Assembly: GCA_016192545.1 (NCBI GenBank)
Contig: JACPTX010000007.1
Coordinates: 1-53,626, forward strand
Direction of reading: 5' to 3'
From: Candidatus Omnitrophota bacterium
GTDB lineage: Bacteria; Omnitrophota; Gorgyraeia; Aquiviventales; Aquiviventaceae
DNA length: 53,626 nucleotides
A model generated the notes under the pieces. The model was not told where the DNA came from, searched no databases, and worked only from the letters and a program-made list of their open reading frames with translations. The translations under genes and the position numbers were made by a program. This document shows positions 34,354-41,419 of this stretch, piece after piece (positions within the stretch are counted from its first letter, which is position 1; each line of letters starts with the position of its first letter).

Positions 34354-35540
34354 TGCGGGCGGCTCCAGGTCGGCTGGTCCCACAGCGGCTCGCCCTTCGG
34401 CATCGTGCTGAAGTCCGGCTTGTTCGGGTAGACCGCATGCTCCGCGGCGATCCGGTTGAACTCCTCCTCGGTGATGCCGACCAGCTCCAGGAACACGTCC
34501 AGGCTGGCGGGCCGCTTGCCGTCGTGCTGCTGCATGAGCTTCAGGCCTTCCTCGCGGGTCAGGCGGCTGTCGCGGATGTCAATGCATGCCAGGTGGTTGG
34601 TGCGCCCCATCCCCCGCTTGATGAACCGCAGGTAGTCGCGCACGCCCTGCAGGAAGCACTCGATCTTCTCGTAGCCGTATTCGCCGGGCACGCCCTCGAC
34701 GGCCTCTTCCTGCCAGCCCAGCTCCTGCTTGATGATCCCGGTCTGCGTCTTGACGTCCCACGGGATGTAGCTGCCCAGGCAGATGGAGCGATAGCCCAGG
34801 GCGCGCAGCGCGTCTTTCGGGGGGTAGCGGAACGGCTCCAGGTCCTGCATCGTCACGCCGCCGCCGAGCATGCCCTGCATGTCCTCGGCGGTGATGCCGA
34901 GGTTGATGTAGCGGTTGAACCGCTTCTCGTCCACCAGCTCCGGCTCGTCGAGGCGGAAGTAGGCATTGTACTCGGTGTTCGGCTGGCCCCAGATCACCAG
35001 CGGCACCTGGAACCTGAGCGCCATCTGCATGGGGAATGAGAAGATGCCGGTGTGGCAGTGCCAGCAGAAGTCGCCTTTGCGCTTCAGGCTCTCCAGCATC
35101 AGCTGCTTGACGACCTTCCAGTTGGCGCGGAATTTCAAGAAGTCCACGCCGAGGGAGCGGATCGCCCGCTCGGTGTTGGCCAGCACCGTCGGGCGGAAGA
35201 AGCCGTGGTCGAAGCACACGACCAGGGGCCGGAGCCCGTAGGTCTTGACCAGCGCGTAGAGCGTGAAGGTGCTATCCTTGCCGCCGCTGAACGGCACCAG
35301 GCAGTCGTAGGCGGACTTGCCGCGATACGCATCCAGCAGCGCGCGCAGCTCGCGGTCCTTCGCGGCCCAGTCCACCGCCTGCTGCTTGTGCTCGATGTTG
35401 CGGCAGACGTTGCACACGCCCTGCTCGTCGAAGACGATCGTGTCGTGCGTCTCCAGCAGGAGGCACTTGGCGCAGCGCCGCAGCGCCTCAGACGACGGCT
35501 TAGGCTGAGGCGGCGCGGCTGGCTTGTCGGCTAACGGCAT
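34350..35540 (-). CDS. N-acetyl sugar amidotransferase (WbpG/PseA family), copy 2
   Basis: 396 residues. A 20-residue Pro-rich N-terminal tail precedes the zinc ribbon (Cys23, Cys26, Cys43, Cys46) and the PP-loop VPFSGGKDS (82-90). DFCWHCHTGIFSFP and PLVIWGQPNTE follow the family order seen in copy 1. It would convert an N-acetyl group on a nonulosonic or uronic amino sugar into acetamidino. It directly precedes its ammonia source, the HisH-HisF fusion, with a GTGA overlap, and it overlaps the NeuB gene by 41 bp. Confidence 0.93.
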   Translation of the reverse strand: MPLADKPAAPPQPKPSSEALRRCAKCLLLETHDTIVFDEQGVCNVCRNIEHKQQAVDWAAKDRELRALLDAYRGKSAYDCLVPFSGGKDSTFTLYALVKTYGLRPLVVCFDHGFFRPTVLANTERAIRSLGVDFLKFRANWKVVKQLMLESLKRKGDFCWHCHTGIFSFPMQMALRFQVPLVIWGQPNTEYNAYFRLDEPELVDEKRFNRYINLGITAEDMQGMLGGGVTMQDLEPFRYPPKDALRALGYRSICLGSYIPWDVKTQTGIIKQELGWQEEAVEGVPGEYGYEKIECFLQGVRDYLRFIKRGMGRTNHLACIDIRDSRLTREEGLKLMQQHDGKRPASLDVFLELVGITEEEFNRIAAEHAVYPNKPDFSTMPKGEPLWDQPTWSRPQ

Positions 35541-36612
35541 GGTCGGTGCTCCTCGGCCGGCTGGTGACCAGGTCCCACGAGAGCGGCGTCCCCTTGGCGA
35601 TGTCCCGCGCGGCGCGCCGGCCCAGCACCAGCGGCAGATATTTCGGCGGCAGGCCGTCGGCCGGCCGGATCGAGCGGACGTTCGTCGTCGTCAACGCCGC
35701 GCCGGCTTTCACGTCGGCCACGACGAACAGCGACCGGCGGAAGCCGCGGTTGCGTCCCTCGCCGTCCGACAGCCGCCAGTCGGGCGTGCCGATCGCCTGC
35801 TCGACGGTCCGGATCCCCTTGACCATCACGCGGAACTCGTCCGGCTCGAACGAGAACCCCGCGTCCGGCCCGCCGTCGGCGCGCGAGAGGATCAGGTGCT
35901 TCTCGATGATGCAGGCACCCAACGCGACGGCCGCCTGCGGCACCTCGCGGCTGAGCGTGTGGTCCGACAACCCGACCGGCACGCCCAGCGCCCGGGCCAG
36001 CCGCGGGATCGCGGCCAGATGCATGTCCGAGGGCCTGGCCGGATAGTCGCTGGTGCACTTCAGCACCGCCAGCTGCGTCGCCCCGGCGCGCCGCGCGGCC
36101 TCGACGGCTTCCAGGATCTCCACGAGCGTCGCCAGGCCGGTGGACAGGATCATCGGCTTGCCGGTTTTGGCGATGCGCTCGATCAGCGGCAGGTCCACGA
36201 TCTCGAAGGACGCGACCTTGAAGGCCGGCATCTCCAGCCGCTCAAGGAACTCCACGGCGGTCTCGTCGAACGGCGAGGAGAACAGGTCAATCCCGGCCTC
36301 GGCGGCGACCGCCTTGAGCTTGGGCTGCCACTCCCACGGCGTGAAGGCCTCTTGATACAGCTCGTAGAGCGTGCGGCCGGCCCAGGTGTTGCCCGGCTTG
36401 ATCTGGAACGGCGCGGTGCGCGCATCCAGCGTGAGGGTATCCGGCGTGTAGGTCTGCAGCTTCACCGCGTCCGCCCCGGCGGCCTTGGCCGCCTTGATGA
36501 GCGCCGCCGCCCGATCGAAGCTGCCCCGGTGGTTGCAGGACAGCTCGGCGATCACGTAGGCCGGATGGCCCGGCCCGATTCGACGGCCGTTGATCTCGAT
36601 CACGGGATTCAT
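35500..36612 (-). CDS. neuB: NeuB/PseI-family nonulosonic acid synthase
   Basis: 370 residues from the ATG at 36612 (ATGA with the upstream aminotransferase). AYVIAELSCNHRGSF (18-32) holds the active-site Glu and Asn-His. GLSDHTLS and IIEKHL keep the two metal-binding His residues (218 and 239). SFEPDEF and a C-terminal SAF antifreeze-like domain (about 300-355) complete the architecture. The enzyme condenses phosphoenolpyruvate with a hexosamine derivative to give a nine-carbon sugar. PseG-, PseH- and CMP-synthetase-like neighbours suggest a pseudaminic or legionaminic acid product. Which of the two is not readable. Confidence 0.93.
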   Translation of the reverse strand: MNPVIEINGRRIGPGHPAYVIAELSCNHRGSFDRAAALIKAAKAAGADAVKLQTYTPDTLTLDARTAPFQIKPGNTWAGRTLYELYQEAFTPWEWQPKLKAVAAEAGIDLFSSPFDETAVEFLERLEMPAFKVASFEIVDLPLIERIAKTGKPMILSTGLATLVEILEAVEAARRAGATQLAVLKCTSDYPARPSDMHLAAIPRLARALGVPVGLSDHTLSREVPQAAVALGACIIEKHLILSRADGGPDAGFSFEPDEFRVMVKGIRTVEQAIGTPDWRLSDGEGRNRGFRRSLFVVADVKAGAALTTTNVRSIRPADGLPPKYLPLVLGRRAARDIAKGTPLSWDLVTSRPRSTDHAVSRQASRAASA

Positions 36613-37949
36613 GGTTTTCGAAACACGGGTTGCACCACCGGCCCCTCCAAGAGGGCGCCAAGCCGGCGCTCCCTGAGCGCGGCGGCCAGCAGCTCCAGCG
36701 CCGTGCGGTAGACGCGCAGGGCCGCGTCCACGTCCTCGTCGGTGTGCGCCAGGCACATGTTGTGCGTCGCGGTGAAGAGCAGGCCCCGCTTGAGGCATTC
36801 CTGCTGGACGTACGTCTTCATCGCCAGCCCGTCCGGACCGTTGAACATGACGCCGGTTCTCGGCGACAGCCCGAGGCACCGGGTCGCCTGCCCCAGGCCG
36901 TACGCCTCGGCGAGCGCGTTATAGCTCTCGCGGAGCCGCCGGCCCCGCTCCCAGAGCGTCTCGATCGCGCCGGGTTCCCTGAGCGCCTCGATGGTCGCCT
37001 TGGCTGCGGCCAGCGACGCCGTCTCCCCGCCGAAGGTCGAGGAGAAAAAGACCTCTTCAAACAGCTGCATCACGTCCCGCCGCCCGGCGAGCGCGGCCGA
37101 CGGCATGCCGTTGGCCAGCCCCTTGCCGACACAGGCCAGGTCCGGGATCACGCCGAAGCGCTGCTGCGCGCCGCCGAGCCCGACGCGAGGCCACGTGACG
37201 ATCTCATCGAAGATCATGAGCGCCCCATGCCGCCTCGTCACCTCGCGCACGCCTTCCAAAAATCCCTGCGCCGGCTCCACCAATCCGACCGGCTCCATGA
37301 TCACGGCCGCCACCCGGCCCGGGTGCGACGCGAAGAGCGCCTCAAGCGATGCCAGGTCGTTGTACGCGAAGGCCTTCGTCAGCCCGGCCACGGCATCCGG
37401 CACCCCGCGGCGGCGCGTGGTCGTGCCCACGAACCAATCCTGCCACCCGTGATACCCGCAGCACAGCATCAGATCCCGGCCGGTGAACGCGCGCGACACC
37501 CGCACCGCCGCCGAGGTGACGTCGCTGCCGTTCTTGCCGAAGCGCACCATCTCCGCGCACGGGATCAGCTCCGCCAGCAGCCGCGCGACCTCCAGCTCCA
37601 GCGGATGGCTCAGGGTGAACGAGATGCCCTCGCGCGCCTGGCGCGCAATCGCCTCCGCCACCCGCGCATCGCCGTAGCCGAGGGTGACCGCGCCCAGCGC
37701 CATCGAGAAGTCCAGGTACTCGTTGCCGTCCACGTCCCAGACGCGGCAGCCGGACCCGCGCTGGAGATAGACCGGGGCCACGCCCTGCACGAACTGCGTC
37801 GGCCCTTTGCTGAAGGTCTGCGAGCAGCCCGGGATCAGAGCCTCGCCCTCCCGCTTCAAGGCCTGCGACCGCTCCAGCCGGCGCGCCTGCGGCGGCACCG
37901 GCGGCGCGCTCAGCAGCGCGCGGATGTGGTCCTCACTCACGACCGGCAT
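36609..37949 (-). CDS. Class III PLP aminotransferase (glutamate-1-semialdehyde aminomutase-like)
   Basis: 446 residues from the ATG at 37949 (TGATG). GCSQTFSKGP, WDVDGNEYLDF and GKNGSDVTSAA are typical of the HemL-like branch. FDEIVTWPR carries the PLP Asp248, and CVGKGLANGMP the Schiff-base Lys276. There are no tetrapyrrole neighbours, and the gene is embedded between NeuB and GNAT genes, so a sugar role is likely. Canonical pseudaminic synthesis uses a DegT-fold enzyme (PseC). A class III enzyme here may aminate the sugar at another carbon. Confidence 0.88.
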   Translation of the reverse strand: MPVVSEDHIRALLSAPPVPPQARRLERSQALKREGEALIPGCSQTFSKGPTQFVQGVAPVYLQRGSGCRVWDVDGNEYLDFSMALGAVTLGYGDARVAEAIARQAREGISFTLSHPLELEVARLLAELIPCAEMVRFGKNGSDVTSAAVRVSRAFTGRDLMLCCGYHGWQDWFVGTTTRRRGVPDAVAGLTKAFAYNDLASLEALFASHPGRVAAVIMEPVGLVEPAQGFLEGVREVTRRHGALMIFDEIVTWPRVGLGGAQQRFGVIPDLACVGKGLANGMPSAALAGRRDVMQLFEEVFFSSTFGGETASLAAAKATIEALREPGAIETLWERGRRLRESYNALAEAYGLGQATRCLGLSPRTGVMFNGPDGLAMKTYVQQECLKRGLLFTATHNMCLAHTDEDVDAALRVYRTALELLAAALRERRLGALLEGPVVQPVFRKP

Positions 37950-38629
37950 CACGCCCGCCTCCGCTCCCAGTCCGCGCGCAGGATGCCCATGACGTATTTG
38001 TCGTGGAAGACTCCGTCCCGGAACAGCTGCTCTTTCAAGGTCCCCTCGATCACAAAGCCGAGCCGCTGGTAGAGGCGCACCGCCGCCGCATGATCCGCGT
38101 GGACGCCCAGCGTGATCTTGTGGAGGTTCAGCCGGCGGAAGGCGTAGTCCAGGATCAGCGCGATGGCTTCCCCGCCGTAGCCCAGGCCCCAGACCCGCTT
38201 GTCCCCCACCATGATGCCCATGTCGGCGCGCCGGTGGATCGGATGGATCGGCCCCAGCTTGATGTTGCCGACGTGCGCGCCGCTGCGCCGGTCCGTGATC
38301 GCCAAGAGCACGTTGTCGGGATTGGCCGCGACCTGCTCGTAGTATCGGCGCAGCGACTCCGGCGTCGTCGGAAACGAGCCGGTTTCCAGAAAGCGCGTCA
38401 CCTCATAGTCGTTGAGCCAGTCGCGGTACGGCCCGTCCAGGTCGCGCACGGTCAACGGCCGCAGGATGATCCGCTCGCCGGACAAAAACGGTCCGGGTGA
38501 ACGCCGGGTAGGCTGAGCGGGTGACGCGGAGCGGGCGGCTCGCCTACGGCTCCCCGCACTTCCTTCGCCCACCCAGCTTCGCTGGGTACCCGGGCTCGGT
38601 CGCAGGCCCCGCTCAGCTTTCTTGGCCAT
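37949..38629 (-). CDS. PseH-like GNAT N-acetyltransferase with palindrome-encoded N-terminus
   Basis: 226 residues. From residue 42, LSGERIILRPLTVRDLDGPYRDWL begins a normal RimJ/PseH-type GNAT; GNIKLGPI, the acetyl-CoA loop GLGYGGEAI and LGFVIEGTLKEQLF follow. PseH acetylates the 4-amino group of the UDP-sugar precursor. The start ATG at 38629 overlaps the upstream stop. Residues 4-40 are low-complexity (Arg/Ser/Gly/Pro) and are encoded by a 108-bp palindromic element, so the ancestral start was probably near residue 41. Confidence 0.88.
   Translation of the reverse strand: MAKKAERGLRPSPGTQRSWVGEGSAGSRRRAARSASPAQPTRRSPGPFLSGERIILRPLTVRDLDGPYRDWLNDYEVTRFLETGSFPTTPESLRRYYEQVAANPDNVLLAITDRRSGAHVGNIKLGPIHPIHRRADMGIMVGDKRVWGLGYGGEAIALILDYAFRRLNLHKITLGVHADHAAAVRLYQRLGFVIEGTLKEQLFRDGVFHDKYVMGILRADWERRRA
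38511..38618. repeat. 108-bp palindromic element in the N-terminus of the GNAT gene
   Basis: A perfect 10-bp outer stem GCTGAGCGGG/CCCGCTCAGC (38512-38521 and 38608-38617) encloses a perfect 7-bp hairpin ACCCAGC-TTC-GCTGGGT (38571-38587) and a second, bulged hairpin built on GGAGC/GCTCC and GGCG/CGCC (38528-38553). The layout, an outer stem with two inner hairpins and a 7-TTC-7 arm, parallels the element at 33667-33730. It is in frame, free of stops, and adds about 36 residues after Met-Ala-Lys. Confidence 0.72.
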
Positions 38630-39645
38630 CAGCGTCGCTCTCCGATCCTGGCGACGTCGTAGGGCGCGGCGTGGTCGCGGGCGGTCAGCGCAAGCGCGAG
38701 CAGACGGCAGGCGTCCTCGAGACTCAGCAGCGGCTGCGCGCGGCCTTCCACGCAGGCGATGAAGTGCTTCAACTCTTCGAGATACATCTCATTGCCGTCG
38801 TACGCCTCGCGGCGCTCCAGGTCGGTCCAGCGTCCCGATGAGGCGTCGTAGCCCTGCACCACCACCTGCTCCGGGCGCTTGCCCCGGCTTTCCCAGCGCA
38901 GCACGCCGCCGGTGCCGATGACCTCGCACCCGCGCAATTTGCACGGGCTCAGGTAATCCAGGCGGATCTCGCCGACCGCGCCGGCCTCAAACTGCAGCAT
39001 CACCAGCGCGACATCCTCCGAATCAATCTCCAGCTCGCTGACATGGTCGGCGCACGCCTGGATGGCGGCGACCTCGCCCGCCATCCAGCGCAGATAATCC
39101 AGCTCATGCAGGCCTTCCAGGATGATCCCGCCGCCCTGGTCGCGCCGGGCGCTGTACGACTGCCGGTAATCCTGTCCCGGCCGCCAGTTCGGCAGGTAGT
39201 GGCTGAACCAGGCCCGGAAGATCAGCGGCCGCGTCAGGCGTCCGGCGTCCAGCGCCGACTTGAGCGCGGCCACGCCGGGATGAAAGCGCATATTGCAGGC
39301 GACAAGTCCCGTTCGGCCCTGAGCCCGCAGCGCGGCGAGGAGCGTCTCGGTGCCGTCCAGCGAGGCGGCCACCGGCTTTTCGATGAACAGATGCGCCCCG
39401 GCCTGTGCGGCCGCCAGCGCCGCCGGCAGGTGCTGATGCGTCGGCGTGCAGACCAGCACCGCCTCGGGCCGCCTGGCCAACGCGTCCTCCAGGCGCGCGT
39501 GGGCGCGCACGCGCAGCGCCTGCGTCAAGGCCTCGCGCCGCGAGGCATCGGGCTCGCACAGCTCGACGTCGCCGGCGTCCAGCGCCAGCAGGTTCGCCAG
39601 ATGGCGCCGGCCGATGGAGCCGCCCCCGACGACGAGCCACCTCAT
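38629..39645 (-). CDS. Gfo/Idh/MocA-family NAD(P)-dependent sugar oxidoreductase
   Basis: 338 residues from the ATG at 39645 (ATGA). The Rossmann motif is WLVVGGGSIGRRHLANL (3-19), the family EKP motif is LFIEKPVAAS, and the catalytic region GGGIILEGLHELDYLRWM contains the usual Asp/His pair. It would oxidise or reduce a ring hydroxyl of a nucleotide sugar or free sugar. It lies between the CMP-sugar synthetase and the GNAT gene. In some legionaminic and modified-sialate pathways such an enzyme sets up the ketone that an aminotransferase then uses. Confidence 0.88.
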   Translation of the reverse strand: MRWLVVGGGSIGRRHLANLLALDAGDVELCEPDASRREALTQALRVRAHARLEDALARRPEAVLVCTPTHQHLPAALAAAQAGAHLFIEKPVAASLDGTETLLAALRAQGRTGLVACNMRFHPGVAALKSALDAGRLTRPLIFRAWFSHYLPNWRPGQDYRQSYSARRDQGGGIILEGLHELDYLRWMAGEVAAIQACADHVSELEIDSEDVALVMLQFEAGAVGEIRLDYLSPCKLRGCEVIGTGGVLRWESRGKRPEQVVVQGYDASSGRWTDLERREAYDGNEMYLEELKHFIACVEGRAQPLLSLEDACRLLALALTARDHAAPYDVARIGERR

Positions 39646-40376
39646 CTCCCTGCCTCCGCACCCCCGGCCAGCCAGTGGCCAGGGCCGGGGCGGGCGCACG
39701 CCTGCGCGTCCATCAATGCCTCGGCGATCACCAGATGGGCCGGCTCATCAATGTCCACCGAGCGCTCCCGCGGGATCGGGTAGCCGACCAGCCGCTCGCC
39801 GTAGAGCGCGCGCTCCCGGCGCAGCGCGTCCACCCGCATGAAATAAAAATAGCCGCTGTCCACCCAGACCTTCGGCAGTTGCTGGCTGGCGACGAGATAG
39901 TCCTTGCCGAAGAACGGCCGCAGGTAGCCGTCCACCTCGTGCAGCGCCCAGAACGGCGCCTCCAGGAACGTCGTAACCGCCATGACGAAATCCGCCTTGC
40001 GCTCGTCCAGCATCGCCGCCCCGCCGCGCAGGTCCTCCGGCCGCATCAGCGCAGCGGTCGGCAGGATCAGGCACAGCACGTCGGCGGGCGTGCCGCGCTG
40101 CGCCAGCCACTCCGTGAAATCCAGGCACACGTCCACCAGCCGCGCCGCGTCGCCGGCCAGTGACGCCGCCCGGTCATGCACACTGGCGCCGAATTGCCTG
40201 GCCACGTCAGCGATCTCGGCGTCGTCGGTGGACACCCAGACCTCAGGAAACAGGCCTGACGCCTTGGCCGCCTCGACGGTGTAGCCGAGGACCGGCTTGC
40301 CCTTCAGGGGCGCGATGTTCTTGCGGGGAAACCGCTTCGACGTGCCGCGTGCCGGGATCAGGCAAGCGTAGCGCAT
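39642..40376 (-). CDS. CMP-nonulosonic acid (acylneuraminate) cytidylyltransferase
   Basis: 244 residues from the ATG at 40376 (TGATG). LIPARGTSKRFPRKNI (6-21) is the CTP-binding motif of NeuA/PseF/LegF. VWVSTDDAEIADVA and the C-terminal SVDIDEPAHLVIAE carry metal-binding Asp residues. It activates the nine-carbon sugar as its CMP ester. The last 16 or so residues are Gly/Ala-rich and encoded by an inverted repeat. It sits between two NeuB-family genes and the oxidoreductase gene. Confidence 0.92.
   Translation of the reverse strand: MRYACLIPARGTSKRFPRKNIAPLKGKPVLGYTVEAAKASGLFPEVWVSTDDAEIADVARQFGASVHDRAASLAGDAARLVDVCLDFTEWLAQRGTPADVLCLILPTAALMRPEDLRGGAAMLDERKADFVMAVTTFLEAPFWALHEVDGYLRPFFGKDYLVASQQLPKVWVDSGYFYFMRVDALRRERALYGERLVGYPIPRERSVDIDEPAHLVIAEALMDAQACARPGPGHWLAGGAEAGR
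39662..39690. repeat. Inverted repeat in the C-terminal tail of the CMP-synthetase gene
   Basis: Perfect arms CCCCGGCC (39662-39669) and GGCCGGGG (39683-39690) around a small GCCA/TGGC hairpin (39671-39679). It encodes residues 229-239, beyond the normal domain end. On its own this could be chance at such GC content. It is listed because it repeats the terminal position seen for the other palindromes. Confidence 0.35.
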
Positions 40377-41419
40377 CACACGTCTTCCCACCGGATCGGA
40401 TCGTTCTCCGCCAGATCCCGCCGGACGGGCTTGCCCACGAACGCGTCCAGCAGCTCCGGCGAAATACCGGCCTCAGGCCGCTTGCCGCCCAGTAGCTCCG
40501 GGGTCAGGATGGCGCCCTTGGGGATCGGCGCGCGCGCCGCGAGGTGGCGGAACCACTTCCTGCGCTCGGACAGGTCCGCCCGGCTTGGGATCAGCGCCTC
40601 CTCCCCCAGCGCCGAGTGGACGCTGCGCATCAGGCGCACGTAGCCGGTGAACTCCTCCGGCTCCATGGACAGGATGTGGTGATGGCCGGGCATCTTCCGG
40701 CTCACCGTCAGCCGCTTCTCCAGCACCACCGCGCCCAGCGTGACGGCCATGATGTCAGGCGTGGCGTCGCGGTCTTTGGCGGAGAAGCCGACCAGCGTCT
40801 GGAATGTCTCGCGCAGGTACGGGATGGCGCGCATGTTCATTTCGGCGACGCGCCCGGTGTGGTAGCAGTGGACGAGCACGCTCTGGTCGTTGCCGGCGTC
40901 CTGCATGAGCTGGATCGCCCGCGCGACCTCGACGGCGTTCACCGGCCCGGTGTCGATGAGCATCGGCTTGCCGAGCTGCGCGATGGCGCGCCACAGCGGC
41001 GCGTCGGTGTAATCCCAGGAGCTGAGCTTGTAGGCCTCCAGCCCCAGCGCCTCGGCCCACACGATCCCGCTGGGTGAGTTGACCGTCGCAAAGAGGATGA
41101 CGCCCTGCCGGTCGGCGTAGCGCTTGATCTCGCGCCATTGGTCGAGGGTGAAGCGCAAGCGATTCAACATCTCGTACATGTTCTCTTCGCGCGGGCCGTC
41201 CACCGTCTCGTAGCGGTAGCGGACGCTGCGGTCGCTCATGATCTCATCCGGGAACCAGAGGATCAGCTTGATGGCGTCGGCGCCGGCGGCGCGCACCGCG
41301 TCGATCAGCCGTGTGGTGATCTCCACGTCGTAGTTGCAGGTCACACCGCACTCCGCCATGACGAACAGCGGCCGGCCCTCGCCGATGACCGTGTCGCGGA
41401 CCCGGATCTCGCGCCGCAT
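40376..41419 (-). CDS. Divergent NeuB-family protein lacking metal-binding histidines
   Basis: 347 residues with a NeuB-like barrel and a C-terminal SAF domain (about 288-340). FVMAECGVTCNYDVEI replaces the usual AEIGxNHxG but keeps Glu23. Where NeuB proteins have SDHT and EKH, this one has SAKD (213-216) and EKR (Arg236), so both metal ligands are missing. MPGHHHILSMEPEEF keeps the late substrate motif with an unusual His triplet (246-248). It may use another metal site, do different chemistry, or act as a partner of the canonical NeuB. Confidence 0.85.
   Translation of the reverse strand: MRREIRVRDTVIGEGRPLFVMAECGVTCNYDVEITTRLIDAVRAAGADAIKLILWFPDEIMSDRSVRYRYETVDGPREENMYEMLNRLRFTLDQWREIKRYADRQGVILFATVNSPSGIVWAEALGLEAYKLSSWDYTDAPLWRAIAQLGKPMLIDTGPVNAVEVARAIQLMQDAGNDQSVLVHCYHTGRVAEMNMRAIPYLRETFQTLVGFSAKDRDATPDIMAVTLGAVVLEKRLTVSRKMPGHHHILSMEPEEFTGYVRLMRSVHSALGEEALIPSRADLSERRKWFRHLAARAPIPKGAILTPELLGGKRPEAGISPELLDAFVGKPVRRDLAENDPIRWEDV

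Noticed and set aside
35484-35512. 8-bp inverted repeat CGCCTCAG/CTGAGGCG around the NeuB stop
   Set aside because: With a 13-base loop, such repeats are expected many times by chance at this GC content, and there is no nested structure.
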